DNA from: Ignavibacteria bacterium
Lineage (GTDB): Bacteria > Bacteroidota > Ignavibacteria > UBA10030
DNA: 32,292 nucleotides
Direction: 5' to 3'
Assembly (NCBI GenBank): GCA_016873755.1
Contig: VGWB01000018.1
Coordinates: 1 to 32,292, forward strand
Shown here: piece after piece, positions 15,895 to 24,187 of the stretch
Position numbering within the stretch: the first letter of the stretch is position 1
Layout: the number at the start of each line of letters is the position of its first letter
Translations under genes and position numbers: made by a program
Notes under the pieces: model-generated
What the model saw: only the letters and a program-made list of their open reading frames with translations
The model's database searches: none
What the model was told of the DNA's origin: nothing

Positions 15895-16992
15895 TCACTT
15901 TTGATTTCCCAGAAGGATCTCCACCTTCGGGATCGACGGGCCTGTGGCATTACGTATGCTGACCTGTGCAGCAAGGTTTCGGGCAATCTGCGAAATGACG
16001 TGGGCTTGTTGCGACCCCTCTTCCCTCACGACAATCGGTTCCCCCCGGTCGCCACCGACCCGGATGTTGGTGTCAATGGGGATTTCGCCGAGGAACGGAA
16101 CTCCGAGTTCCTTCGCTGTCCGGTTCCCACCGCCGCTGTCAAAAATGTCTTCCCGGTGACCGCAGTGGTTGCATATGTAGTAGCTCATATTCTCGACAAT
16201 GCCCAGCACAGGCACGTTGACCTTGTTGAACATCACCAACCCCTTTCTCGCATCAGCAAGTGCAACATCCTGCGGCGTTGTGACGATGACGGCACCTGTG
16301 AGGGGAATCGTCTGAACCAACGTGAGCTGTACGTCGCCCGTCCCGGGTGGAAGATCGAAAATCAAGTAGTCGAGATCACCCCAATGAACGTCGCCCATAA
16401 ATTGTTTCAGAGCGCCGCTGGCCATGGGACCGCGCCAGATGACCGCCTGCATCGGATCAACGAGAAATCCGATGGACATGATCTTGACTCCGTACTTTTC
16501 CAGTGGCACAAGCCTGTTCTGAGAAACCCTTGGCCGTTCATTAATGCCAAACATCAATGGAATGCTCGGTCCATATACATCGGCATCGACCAAACCAACC
16601 TTGGCGCCATCCTGCGCAAGTGCGACCGCAAGGTTGACAGCCACGGTTGACTTACCGACCCCTCCTTTGCCGCTGGCAACGGCGATGGTGTTCTTGACGC
16701 CCGGAAGGATCACGTCTTTTTGCTGATTTGCATGCGGGGCGACATTTGCCGTCATGATGATGTCGACCGCACCAATGCCTTGAATGTTCTGCCTGAGCAC
16801 CCTCTCGCACTCTGCCTTGAACTGATCACGAACCGGGCACGCAGGCGTCGTGAGCTCCAGCGTGAAGCTGACATCATTCCTGTCGAGGCAAAGGTTTTTG
16901 ACAAAATTCAGCGAAACGATATCTCGATGCAGGTCAGGATCTTTGACAAGTCGTAACGTTTTCAGGACGTTTTCTTCGGTCAGTGGCAGCAT
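15895..16992 (-). CDS. mrp: Mrp/NBP35-type Fe-S cluster carrier ATPase
   Basis: Mrp/ApbC proteins bind and transfer Fe-S clusters using a deviant Walker ATPase. Residues 1-85 form a MIP18/DUF59 domain (ENVLKTLRLVKDPDLHRDIV, with Cys52 in TTPACPVRD). The P-loop VASGKGGVGKST lies at 105-116, DADVYGPSIPLMFG near 136, DLPPGTGDVQLTL near 213, and the cluster ligands Cys274-x2-Cys277 sit in YYICNHCGH. I chose the ATG at 16992, which gives MLPLTEENVLK and has GGGAGA upstream, over a longer frame beginning at 17109 whose first 39 residues do not fit the family. The 365-residue length is normal. The stop overlaps the possible GTG of the NifU-C gene. Confidence 0.93.
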   Translation of the reverse strand: MLPLTEENVLKTLRLVKDPDLHRDIVSLNFVKNLCLDRNDVSFTLELTTPACPVRDQFKAECERVLRQNIQGIGAVDIIMTANVAPHANQQKDVILPGVKNTIAVASGKGGVGKSTVAVNLAVALAQDGAKVGLVDADVYGPSIPLMFGINERPRVSQNRLVPLEKYGVKIMSIGFLVDPMQAVIWRGPMASGALKQFMGDVHWGDLDYLIFDLPPGTGDVQLTLVQTIPLTGAVIVTTPQDVALADARKGLVMFNKVNVPVLGIVENMSYYICNHCGHREDIFDSGGGNRTAKELGVPFLGEIPIDTNIRVGGDRGEPIVVREEGSQQAHVISQIARNLAAQVSIRNATGPSIPKVEILLGNQK

Positions 16993-17138
16993 TCCGTCTC
17001 CCGGTGATGGTAATTCCTGGATCTCACTTCTCCGTAGTTTGTCATTAAACCCAACTTTATGCCAAGTGGTTCCTTTGCAGCCGGTGGAAACCCACTCTCG
17101 TCTGAGCAAATGCAGAGGATCGCGAGCCTTGGTGGCCG

Positions 17139-18587
17139 TTATCCCTTGATGACACCAATCGGAAGGAGTTTGGCGACTTTCTTGGCGATGCCTGCATTGT
17201 GCACGACTTCGACAACAAGGCTCACGTCCTTGTAGGCATCAGGATTTTCTTCCGTCAGACCGCTTTTAGACGCCCCTCGGACGTGAATTCCTTTCTGCTG
17301 AAGTTGATGCACGAGCTGATCGGCAGAGATCTCTTTCTTCGCGGCGTGTCTGCTCTTTGAGCGTCCTGCACCGTGGCATGATGAGCCAAACGTCTCTTCC
17401 ATGGCTTGCTCGGTTCCCACAAGGACATACGAGCACGTTCCCATGCTTCCGGGGATCAAGACTGGCTGCCCGACGTCAGCATAGTCGCTCGGCAGCTCCG
17501 GCCTGTGCTTTGGGAAAGCGCGCGTCGCCCCTTTTCTGTGGACCAGAACCCGTCGCGACGATCCTTCGACTCTGTGCGTCTCTTCCTTTGCGATGTTGTG
17601 ACAGACGTCGTAAACGATCTTCAGTTCCCCCTTCCCCAACACGCGCGTGAATGCCTCCCGGGTCCAGTGAGTAATCATCTGGCGATTTGCGAAAGCGAAG
17701 TTCGCTGCCGCGGCCATCGCCCCGAGGTAGCTTTGACCTTCGGGGGATTGAATGGGAACACATGCGAGCTGGCGGTCGACTATCGTGATATTGTACCTTC
17801 GCATCGCCTCCTGCATGATGTCCAGGTAGTCAGTACAAACTTGGTGGCCAAGACCGCGAGAACCTGTGTGAATGAGGATCACAATCTGCTGAGGCGACAG
17901 CCCGAACACCCTGCCTGCCTCTTCGTCGAACACCTCGGCAACGTACTGCACTTCGGCAAAGTGGTTCCCCGAGCCCAGTGTGCCAAGCTGATCCCGTCCC
18001 CGTTCTTTTGCCCGCTTGCTGACCTTGTTCGCATCGGCGTTTGGAATCCGACCTGTCTCCTCAATATGTCGGAGGTCCTCATCACTCCCGTAGCCATTCC
18101 TCACTGCCCAGTGAGCCCCGTTCTCGAGCACCCGGTCGAGTTCATCGTAGCTCAGGCCGCCGACGATTCCTTTCCTTCCCGTGCCACACGGGATGTCACG
18201 AAACATCTGGTTGAGAAGCGGGTCGAGCTTTGGCTTCACTTGCTCCAACGAAAGATCCGACCTCAACAACCTCACGCCACAGTTGATGTCGAAACCGACT
18301 CCCCCTGCCGAGACAACCCCTTTTTGGATATCAGCAGCCGCAACGCCGCCGATGGCAAACCCGTAGCCCTGGTGCGCATCCGGCATCGCCAGCGACCGTC
18401 CAACAAGTCCGGGAAGTGTCGCAACATTCGCCACCTGCATAAGTGTCTGGTCACGCTCGATGGCCTTGATCAACTCATCATTTGCATAGATCAGCCCTTC
18501 GATACGCATCCCCTCTCGAAAGGATCGAGGCACAAGGTATCGGTACTCGTCGATCTTCTGAATCACGATCTTGATCTCCTGCGACAT
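17139..18587 (-). CDS. rtcB: RNA-splicing ligase RtcB
   Basis: RtcB joins RNA 2',3'-cyclic phosphate or 3'-phosphate ends to 5'-OH ends using GTP and Mn2+. All active-site elements are visible in the 482-residue chain: the Cys103 metal ligand in GGVGFDINCGVRLL, His209 in GSGNHFAEVQ, His240 in LIHTGSRGLGHQ, His350 in VLVHRKGATRAFP, PGSMGTCSYVL near 379, and the guanylated His405 in GSSCHGAGRSKSR. The size and motif spacing are those of the archaeal-type enzyme that works with archease. The archease gene lies directly upstream. The ATG at 18587 has no clear ribosome-binding site. A 110-bp spacer with a bulged hairpin (CTCAC at 18609-18613 with GTGAG at 18624-18628) precedes it. Confidence 0.95.
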   Translation of the reverse strand: MSQEIKIVIQKIDEYRYLVPRSFREGMRIEGLIYANDELIKAIERDQTLMQVANVATLPGLVGRSLAMPDAHQGYGFAIGGVAAADIQKGVVSAGGVGFDINCGVRLLRSDLSLEQVKPKLDPLLNQMFRDIPCGTGRKGIVGGLSYDELDRVLENGAHWAVRNGYGSDEDLRHIEETGRIPNADANKVSKRAKERGRDQLGTLGSGNHFAEVQYVAEVFDEEAGRVFGLSPQQIVILIHTGSRGLGHQVCTDYLDIMQEAMRRYNITIVDRQLACVPIQSPEGQSYLGAMAAAANFAFANRQMITHWTREAFTRVLGKGELKIVYDVCHNIAKEETHRVEGSSRRVLVHRKGATRAFPKHRPELPSDYADVGQPVLIPGSMGTCSYVLVGTEQAMEETFGSSCHGAGRSKSRHAAKKEISADQLVHQLQQKGIHVRGASKSGLTEENPDAYKDVSLVVEVVHNAGIAKKVAKLLPIGVIKG

Positions 18588-18696
18588 TCAACATACAATC
18601 ACAAGACGCTCACCGCAACGTGCGTGAGGTCGAACCCTGGTCTCTGCGGTGTGGATCAGAGTTTTCAGCTACCCCGCGTTCAACTGTCGCGTGAGC

Positions 18697-19131
18697 TTAA
18701 ATATCAAGAAAGACACGAACAAGACATCCCTCCTTCCCTTCCTCCACCTTCAGTTGGTGATACGTGATGGCTTTGACGTCCATTTTGAAGGAGTGTTTCC
18801 GTTCGTCAACTGGTTCTCCCATCACAACAGCCTTGAGCTCCGTCTTGGTGAGGCGCTCGATGACGATATCCGAAGGGAGGAAATCTTGACCATCGTAGAA
18901 GTACAGAATTTCGGACAACCATCGGACAAGCAGATTCTCGGGATCAGAACCCTTCAGCGTCACATACCTTTGTTCGACAGGATCGATCGATGCTGGATCC
19001 ACAATGATGGAGACGAGCCCAAGGGCGGCGTACTCGAAAACCTCCTTCAACGACTGGCCGTACGCCTCGATACCGATATCGGAAGGATGCTCGAGGATGC
19101 GATACCCATCATTCATCGTCGTGTTCTTCAT
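18697..19131 (-). CDS. Archease, RtcB-activating protein
   Basis: Archease accelerates RtcB guanylation and broadens its nucleotide use. The core GYRILEHPSDIGIEAYG at the N-terminus and YVTLKGSDPENLLVRWLSEI, with ITYHQLKVEEGKEG near the end, match the family. In well-studied members the metal-binding motif reads H-T-A-D-I or H-P-S-D-I. I chose ATG 19131, giving MKNTTMNDGYRILEH (144 residues). ATG 19116 is also possible, and a TTG at 19170 would overlap the purC stop as TTGA and add 13 residues. The gene sits between purC and rtcB on the same strand, which supports joint expression of ligase and activator. Confidence 0.9.
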   Translation of the reverse strand: MKNTTMNDGYRILEHPSDIGIEAYGQSLKEVFEYAALGLVSIIVDPASIDPVEQRYVTLKGSDPENLLVRWLSEILYFYDGQDFLPSDIVIERLTKTELKAVVMGEPVDERKHSFKMDVKAITYHQLKVEEGKEGCLVRVFLDI

Positions 19132-19166
19132 ACCCAGGCTGTTCGCCACCCAGAGTCCGGCTGCAA

Positions 19167-20078
19167 TCAAACCAGCGTTTTCCCGCTCAACCTCTTGAGA
19201 GCTTCAAGATAGAGGGCGGACGTCTTGAAGATCACATCCTCCGGTAGTATCGGTGCCGGCGGCTTCCTATTGAAATTGATTGAGTTGAGATAGTCTCGTA
19301 CGAATTGCTTGTCGAAGCTTTCCTGCGCCCTTCCCGCCTGATATTTATCCTTAGGCCAGAATCGGGAAGAGTCGGGCGTCAGAAGCTCATCAATCAGAAT
19401 GAGTTCTCCTTTTTCATCCAGCCCAAATTCCATCTTTGTATCCGCTATGATAATCCCCTTTTCGACCGCCATCGCCGCGCAGCGCTCGTAGATTTGAACG
19501 GAAAGATCCCGCACCCGGTCAGCAAGTTCCCTCCCGATGATCCCAGCCGCGCGCTCAAAGGTTATGTTCTCATCATGCTTCCCCATCTCCTCTTTCGTCG
19601 CCGGCGTGAAGATGGGCTCCGGAAGACTGTCTGATTCCATCAAACCGGGAGGCAGCCCGATGCCGCACACGTTTTGCGTCTCCTTGTACTCTTGCCATCC
19701 CGAGCCGGAGAGATACCCGCGCACGACGCATTCGACCGGCAAGGGTTTTGTCTTCTTCACGTACATTGATCGGTCTTCGAGATCCTTCCAATAGGGCTTG
19801 CAGGATGACGGAAAGTCGTAAACGATGCTGGTGATGAGGTGGTTGGGAACGATGTCCTTCGTGTGCTCGAACCAGAATTCCGAGATCTGCGTCAGAACTT
19901 TTCCCTTGAAAGGAATTCCCTGCTGCATAACGACGTCATACGCCGAAAGCCGGTCCGTCGCAACAATCAGAAGCGCATCGCCGAAATCATAGATGTCCCG
20001 CACTTTTCCCCGATTTGCGAGTTTCAGAGCAGGAAACTCAGTTTTCGTAATCACAGGGACTTGAAACGATGTGGACAT
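19167..20078 (-). CDS. purC: SAICAR synthetase (phosphoribosylaminoimidazole-succinocarboxamide synthase)
   Basis: PurC condenses CAIR with aspartate using ATP in purine biosynthesis. The protein contains [40 protein letters not shown], the signature [45 protein letters not shown] and [10 protein letters not shown] with QSFDKQ-like [13 protein letters not shown]. Its 303 residues match the longer, yeast-like form that is common in this phylum. The ATG at 20078 follows CAGGAAGGATTTGCC, a good ribosome-binding site. The gene lies 23 bp behind aat and abuts archease. Confidence 0.95.
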   Translation of the reverse strand: MSTSFQVPVITKTEFPALKLANRGKVRDIYDFGDALLIVATDRLSAYDVVMQQGIPFKGKVLTQISEFWFEHTKDIVPNHLITSIVYDFPSSCKPYWKDLEDRSMYVKKTKPLPVECVVRGYLSGSGWQEYKETQNVCGIGLPPGLMESDSLPEPIFTPATKEEMGKHDENITFERAAGIIGRELADRVRDLSVQIYERCAAMAVEKGIIIADTKMEFGLDEKGELILIDELLTPDSSRFWPKDKYQAGRAQESFDKQFVRDYLNSINFNRKPPAPILPEDVIFKTSALYLEALKRLSGKTLV

Positions 20079-20101
20079 GGCAAATCCTTCCTGGAATCAT
20101 G

Positions 20102-20707
20102 TCATGAGAGTGTGAATTGGCATTCTCTTCGAAGCGCTGATTTCAGCCTGCTGACGTATTCCTTTCGCGGTATCTCTTTTGCCCCAAACTGAGCTAGGTG
20201 GGGAGTCAGGAACTGCGTATCGAGTAACTCATACCCACGCTCGCGCAGGCGATTCACGAGATGCACAAGTGCAACCTTCGAGGCGTCCCGAACCCGACTA
20301 AACATCGACTCACCGAAGAATGCACCTCCGATAGCGACCCCGTAGAGGCCGCCGGCAAGCCGATCATTTTTCCAGGACTCGACACTGTGTGCATAACCCA
20401 GCGTGTGTAGTCTGACGTAGCTTTCGATGATATCTTCTGAAATCCATGTCTCCTCCCGACCCGCACAAGCGCGCAATACCTCTTCGAAACGCTGGTCTAA
20501 CCGAACCTCGAACAGGTTCTTTCTGACGGTGGCTCTCAGACTGCGCGGCGTCCTGAACTCCGACAGGTCGATAATGGCCCGAGGATCCGGTGAATACCAA
20601 CCGATCTCTCCCGTCAGCGGATCCGCCATCGGAAAGTATCCGCTGCTGTATGCCAGGAGAAGGAACTCCGCATCAATGGCGGTTTTCTTGACTCGATGAG
20701 ACAGCAT
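20102..20707 (-). CDS. aat: Leucyl/phenylalanyl-tRNA--protein transferase
   Basis: Aat transfers Leu or Phe from aminoacyl-tRNA to proteins with N-terminal Arg or Lys, marking them for ClpS/ClpAP degradation. The sequence shows LLLAYSSGYFPMADP, IGWYSPDPRAIIDL, TWISEDIIESYVRLHTLGYA, HSVESWKNDRLAGGLYGVAI, FFGESMFSRVRDASKVAL and LLDTQFLTPHLAQFGA, covering the whole family. Length is 201 residues. It starts at ATG 20707; the encoded N-terminus MLSHRVKKTAIDAEF is reasonable. It heads a probable aat-purC-archease-rtcB transcript, 50 bp downstream of the MDR gene. Confidence 0.93.
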   Translation of the reverse strand: MLSHRVKKTAIDAEFLLLAYSSGYFPMADPLTGEIGWYSPDPRAIIDLSEFRTPRSLRATVRKNLFEVRLDQRFEEVLRACAGREETWISEDIIESYVRLHTLGYAHSVESWKNDRLAGGLYGVAIGGAFFGESMFSRVRDASKVALVHLVNRLRERGYELLDTQFLTPHLAQFGAKEIPRKEYVSRLKSALRRECQFTLS

Positions 20708-20757
20708 TGAGATAGACCTGCATCTTCCTGCGTGTGGAGAACGTGTGCCAAATCAGC

Positions 20758-21777
20758 CTACAGCAAAATAACGACTTTGCCAACACTTTTGCGAGACTGG
20801 AGAAAAGCCTGAGCTTCCGCGATCCGGTCGAAGCGATAGGTCGCACCAACGAACGGGCGGAGGGCTCGATCTCGGTACAGCTTCAGAAGCGTCTCCATTG
20901 CCTGTCGAAGGTAGTCAACCTTGTGCATGAGAAAAAACAGGTTGAATCCCATGAAGCTGATGTTCCTCGTCGCCAGTGATTGCGGAAACACCATTGGTGT
21001 CAAGGCCAGCTCACGAAGCGCTTTGAGCTTCTTCACACGTCGCTCCCCCGTCACCGCGGCGAATCCGAACAACACATATCTGCCCATCGGAGCGAGCAAT
21101 CCCATCCCCTTGCGGATGATGCGTCCGCCAACGGAATCCAGGATGACGTCCACTCCACTACCCCGGGTTGTGGCGCGTACGCGTTCAGCAAAATCCTCGG
21201 TACGATAATTGACCAGATGATGCGCTCCTTGTGCCCGAGCGACCTCAAGTTTTTCGGCCGAGCCGGCCGTGGCGAATATCTCCGCTGCTCGATGTCTCGC
21301 AATTTGAATCGCAGCGGTGCCGACACCCCCTGCGGCGGCGTGCACCAGCAGCTTCTCCCCGCGTTGAAGACCGGCGAGGGTCACCAGACCGTGATAGGCG
21401 CTGAGATAGGTGACGGTAAACGCTGCGGCTTCCTCGAACGACATTCGTTTCGGAACGAGCATGGTGTGCGTCGCCGGAGCACAGACAAATTCCGCGTATG
21501 CGTTGAACTTCGTCACGGCGAAAACGCGATCACCTTTCTTGAGGTTCTTGACTCCCGGACCGACGCGTTCGACCACACCGGTCAGTTCGATACCAGGAAT
21601 AAAGGGCGGTCTGGGCACGCTCGGATAGTACCCCATTCTCGCAAACAGGTCGGCGAAGTTCAATCCGATGGCCCTGGTTCGAACAAGGACCTCACCGTCT
21701 CCCGGTCGTGGATCTGGCACCTCGAGGATCTTCAACTCGCTCGGAGGCCCAAATCTCGTAACGACAGCTGCCTTCAT
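20758..21777 (-). CDS. Zinc-less MDR oxidoreductase, quinone reductase/VAT1-like
   Basis: Members of this branch of medium-chain dehydrogenases reduce quinones or enones with NADPH and lack the structural zinc. The 339-residue protein has the GroES-like N-terminal domain (MKAAVVTRFGPPSELKILEV, IGLNFADLFARMGYYP, PFIPGIELTGVVERVG). The Rossmann domain carries the nucleotide motif LLVHAAAGGVGTAAIQIAR near residue 143. The segment AALRELALTPMVFPQSL-like region and GFNLFFLMHKVDYLRQAM are typical of the VAT1-like subgroup. The end SVGKVVILL is standard. It starts at ATG 21777. The substrate cannot be deduced and no functional partner is evident nearby. Confidence 0.85.
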   Translation of the reverse strand: MKAAVVTRFGPPSELKILEVPDPRPGDGEVLVRTRAIGLNFADLFARMGYYPSVPRPPFIPGIELTGVVERVGPGVKNLKKGDRVFAVTKFNAYAEFVCAPATHTMLVPKRMSFEEAAAFTVTYLSAYHGLVTLAGLQRGEKLLVHAAAGGVGTAAIQIARHRAAEIFATAGSAEKLEVARAQGAHHLVNYRTEDFAERVRATTRGSGVDVILDSVGGRIIRKGMGLLAPMGRYVLFGFAAVTGERRVKKLKALRELALTPMVFPQSLATRNISFMGFNLFFLMHKVDYLRQAMETLLKLYRDRALRPFVGATYRFDRIAEAQAFLQSRKSVGKVVILL

Positions 21778-21813
21778 GCCTTCACCCTCTCTGTCACCTG
21801 AATGAGCACAAGA

Positions 21814-22040
21814 TCACTTCTGTAGAGTCAAGTTGCTTTGGGAGCGAATCGCGTCTGATCGAACCTCGCTGCGGCGCTTGATATCGAAATGGAACAGCTC
21901 ACCGTCACCCCACCAGAACCAGTCGTGTCGCCTGCATTCGATCGTGAGATTGGAGACCATAGCATCGCTGACGTAACCACCGTCGAAGACCATGAAGGAG
22001 ATCCCTCGATTCGCAGGGAGTAACAGAGTTCTTGTGGCTT
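21814..22040 (-). pseudogene. Fragment of a beta-helix (GH28/pectate-lyase-like) protein
   Basis: The minus strand between pfkA and the MDR gene reads RTLLLPANRGISFMVFDGGY, then VSDAMVSNLTIECRRHDWFW, then WGDGELFHFDIKRRSEV and stops at a TGA at 21814-21816. The text resembles one or two coils of right-handed beta-helix glycosidases. An in-frame TGA lies just upstream of the fragment, near 22045, and the normal remainder of such a protein is missing at both ends. A 59-residue ORF with ATG 21993 and a GAGGGA site could still be translated, but a remnant is more likely. The family assignment comes from motif memory and is moderate. Confidence 0.4.
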
Positions 22041-22080
22041 GTCACAGGAGTGATCAGGGGGTAATAAGCGCATTGCCATG

Positions 22081-23172
22081 CTAATCGCCAAAGCTCACGC
22101 CGGCAGCGCGCGCGGCGGCCACGAGTTGGGAGTCGAGGGGGACTGTGTTAAGCCTGAGGATCGCTTCCTTGACAGGCACACCAACAACCTCTGTACCCTT
22201 CAAACTGACCATTTGACCGTACATTTCTTGAGATGCGAGGTGAAGCACTTTCACGCCAAACCTGCTTGCCAACAGCCGATCGTATGCCGTCGCGCGGCCG
22301 CTTCGTTGTAGATGCCCGAGAGGTATGGTGCGGGTATCCAACCGGGTCATCTCAGCAAGCTTACGACCTATGAGATCTCCGATGCCACTGAACCGACCCG
22401 AGTCAGCATGCACGTGACCTTTCTCTTTCGCTAGACTTTCCATTTCGGCAAGGCGGGCTCCTTCCGCCGCACAGATCGTTACAAGCCCGCTGCCCTGCTT
22501 TCCGCGCTTGCTTAGCTGCTCGCACACATTGTCCCATCGGAAGGGGATTTCCGGGATGAGGATAAAATCAACTCCACACGACAGGCCGGCCCCGAGCGCG
22601 ACCCAGCCGGAGTACCGTCCGGCCACTTCCACGATCACAACCCGCTGGCGTGTGGACGCGGCGGCATAGAGTCGATCGATTGCCTCTGTCGCGATCGCGA
22701 GAGCTGAGTCACACCCGAACGAAGCATCCGTTGCACAGAGGTCGTTGTCGATCGTCTTGGGAACCCCGAGGCAGTTCAGACCGAGGTCAGACAGCTTGTC
22801 GATGACGTGCATCGTTCCATCGCCCCCAAGAGCGATGAGCGCGTCGAGGTTCCAGGCCCGGTAATTCCTGATCGCGTTTTCTGAACAGTCGAGAATATCG
22901 ACCCCTTGAGGTATGTCAACGGGGAAATTGGAGGGGTCTCCCTTTTGCGATGTTCCGAGGTTCATGCTGCCGCAGCTACTCATGCCGACGATTTCTTTGG
23001 CGAGGATCTCCCGGGATTTCCCTTCCACCAATCCCTCGAATCCATCCAGTACACCGATGACCGACACACCGAAATGTGTCAATGCCGGTTTGGCAATTCC
23101 GCAGACGGCGGAATCGAGTCCCGGACAGTCGCCTCCTCCTATCACGATGCCGATTCGCTTGAGAGGTTTCAC
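22081..23172 (-). CDS. pfkA: 6-phosphofructokinase (PfkA family, group III-like)
   Basis: The enzyme phosphorylates fructose 6-phosphate in glycolysis. Motifs include RIGIVIGGGDCPGLDSAVCG at the N-terminus, ALGGDGTMHVIDKL, the catalytic loop VPKTIDNDLCATDASFG, VVIVEVAGRYSGWVAL and LGHLQRSGRATAYDRLLASR. The phosphate-donor site reads GGDGT (Gly, usual for ATP) combined with PKTIDND (Lys, usual for PPi enzymes). This is the mixed pattern of group III PFKs, so ATP is the likelier donor but not certain. I chose GTG 23172, giving VKPLKRIGIV at the start and 363 residues. A longer frame from ATG 23370 adds 66 residues that do not look like PFK. The ribosome-binding site before GTG is weak. Confidence 0.88.
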   Translation of the reverse strand: MKPLKRIGIVIGGGDCPGLDSAVCGIAKPALTHFGVSVIGVLDGFEGLVEGKSREILAKEIVGMSSCGSMNLGTSQKGDPSNFPVDIPQGVDILDCSENAIRNYRAWNLDALIALGGDGTMHVIDKLSDLGLNCLGVPKTIDNDLCATDASFGCDSALAIATEAIDRLYAAASTRQRVVIVEVAGRYSGWVALGAGLSCGVDFILIPEIPFRWDNVCEQLSKRGKQGSGLVTICAAEGARLAEMESLAKEKGHVHADSGRFSGIGDLIGRKLAEMTRLDTRTIPLGHLQRSGRATAYDRLLASRFGVKVLHLASQEMYGQMVSLKGTEVVGVPVKEAILRLNTVPLDSQLVAAARAAGVSFGD

Positions 23173-23399
23173 GATGCCTGTATCAATACCGAGGATGCTG
23201 ACAAGGCCGCCGCTTCGGATGCGTGCGACCCGTTCGAAGGAAAAGATACAGAATTTCCCCCCTTCTGTCCAGAACGATGCTCCAACGGCCGCATAGCAGG
23301 CGGCAGCCGTCCAACACCAAACTACATTTTGCTTGTTTCTAAGTGGAAATTGCGGTACCTTCAAATGCAATTAATAGTACACCGTTCTGTCCATGCGGA

Positions 23400-23612
23400 G
23401 AAACGCGCAGCGTTTCACTGCGGGCGACGTAGCCACGCTAGTACGTCGTAGCTGTAGATGTTCTGACAGTGTCCTTTTTCGTGGCCTTTCGAGCTTCACG
23501 AGGCTGGGCATCGCCAATCATCCATAGCGAAACTAGCCTGTACGGGCGAGACAAGTTGGCTAGCGGTCTCGTGTACATTTTTACCAATCATTTTCTTGAA
23601 AGGATTTGTTCC
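23400..23612 (+). promoter_or_regulatory. Structured region upstream of first cold-shock gene (candidate 5' UTR)
   Basis: No gene is seen in 23173-23612. The part nearest the cold-shock gene is rich in inverted repeats: AAACGC-GCA-GCGTTT (23401-23415) and CGACGTA (23425-23431) / TACGTCG (23442-23448). Two interlocked pairs follow: CTAGCC (23533-23538) / GGCTAG (23558-23563), and GTAC...CGAGAC (23540-23552) / GTCTCG-T-GTAC (23566-23576). The interlocked pairs cannot form a simple nested fold together. Long structured leaders are common for cold-shock mRNAs. The transcription start is not known. The 23173-23400 part shows nothing clear. Confidence 0.4.
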
Positions 23613-23813
23613 GTGGAAAAAGGAACAGTCAAGTGGTTCAATGGAGCCAAAGGGTATGGCTTCATTTCTCGCCAGAACGGCGAAGATGTTTTCGTGCACT
23701 TCACGGCGATTGTCGGCGAAGGCTACAAGACACTCAACGAAGGTGATCAGGTCCAGTTTGAGGTTCAGAATGGACCGAAGGGCCTTCAGGCCGTGAAGGT
23801 CGAAAAGGCATAA
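23613..23813 (+). CDS. Cold-shock protein (CspA family)
   Basis: The 66-residue cold-shock domain protein binds single-stranded RNA/DNA and acts as an RNA chaperone. RNP1 is [11 protein letters not shown]2 is VFVHF, and the start [15 protein letters not shown] and C-terminal [10 protein letters not shown] complete the fold. The GTG at 23613 is preceded by GAAAGGA at 8-nt spacing and gives the standard length; earlier starts in the same frame would add unrelated residues. It has its own terminator 17 bp after the stop and is followed by a second, distinct csp gene. Confidence 0.95.
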   Translation: MEKGTVKWFNGAKGYGFISRQNGEDVFVHFTAIVGEGYKTLNEGDQVQFEVQNGPKGLQAVKVEKA

Positions 23814-23830
23814 CCAGGCCTGTAAACCTG

Positions 23831-23864
23831 AACCCCAGTCAGCAGAGGCTGGCTGGGGTTTTTT
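23831..23864 (+). terminator. Intrinsic terminator after first csp
   Basis: The stem AACCCCAGTCAGC (23831-23843) / GCTGGCTGGGGTT (23848-23860) has one T-G pair and an AGAG loop, and the stem's last two T's continue into a TTTT run. Confidence 0.9.
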
Positions 23865-23902
23865 GTTTGGAATGATTACCGGGATTCGCGAAAGGAGGCT
23901 CG

Positions 23903-24106
23903 ATGAAGCGAGGTACGGTCAAGTTTTTCAACGCGTCAAAGGGATTTGGATTTATCATCTCCGAAAACGGCGAAGAAGTGTTCTTCCACAAGAGCAATGT
24001 GAAGAACACAGGTTTCCGTGACAAGCTCTATCAGGGCGACACCGTACAGTTTGAGTTGAAGGAAGAACAGAAAGGGAAACGCGCATACAATATTGTGCGG
24101 GTTTGA
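23903..24106 (+). CDS. Cold-shock protein (CspA family), second copy
   Basis: The 67-residue product shows KRGTVKFFNASKGFGFI with RNP1 KGFGFIIS and RNP2 VFFHKS. The C-terminal part DTVQFELKEEQKGKRAYNI is more divergent from the first copy, so the pair is not a recent duplication. The ATG at 23903 has a strong AAAGGAGG ribosome-binding site. It is separated from the first csp by a terminator and has no long leader, so the two are probably regulated differently. His replaces the first copy's pattern VHF by FHK, a known variation. Confidence 0.94.
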   Translation: MKRGTVKFFNASKGFGFIISENGEEVFFHKSNVKNTGFRDKLYQGDTVQFELKEEQKGKRAYNIVRV

Positions 24107-24135
24107 CTGAGCACGCTCACCGACAACGACTCAAG

Positions 24136-24160
24136 AAAGTCCCCGACGAGGGGACTTTTC
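24136..24160 (+). terminator. Intrinsic terminator after second csp
   Basis: A 9-bp stem AAAGTCCCC (24136-24144) / GGGGACTTT (24150-24158) has loop GACGA and a short T-run. It lies in the convergent gap between the csp gene and rmuC and may also act on the minus strand. Confidence 0.7.
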
Positions 24161-24187
24161 AGTTTCCGGCCATGCTGGCCACAAGAT

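Noticed and set aside
18600-18696. Possible small RNA or gene in the archease-rtcB spacer
   Set aside because: Only one bulged hairpin near 18609-18628 is seen; no terminator T-run or coding frame supports more.
17406-18767. 453-codon open frame on the plus strand opposite rtcB and its upstream spacer
   Set aside because: It mirrors rtcB codons, has no recognisable domain, while the minus-strand frame has every RtcB active-site motif.
22974-23370. N-terminal extension of pfkA from ATG 23370
   Set aside because: The extra 66 residues are not PFK-like and the canonical start KRIGIVIGGGDCPG is reached from GTG 23172.
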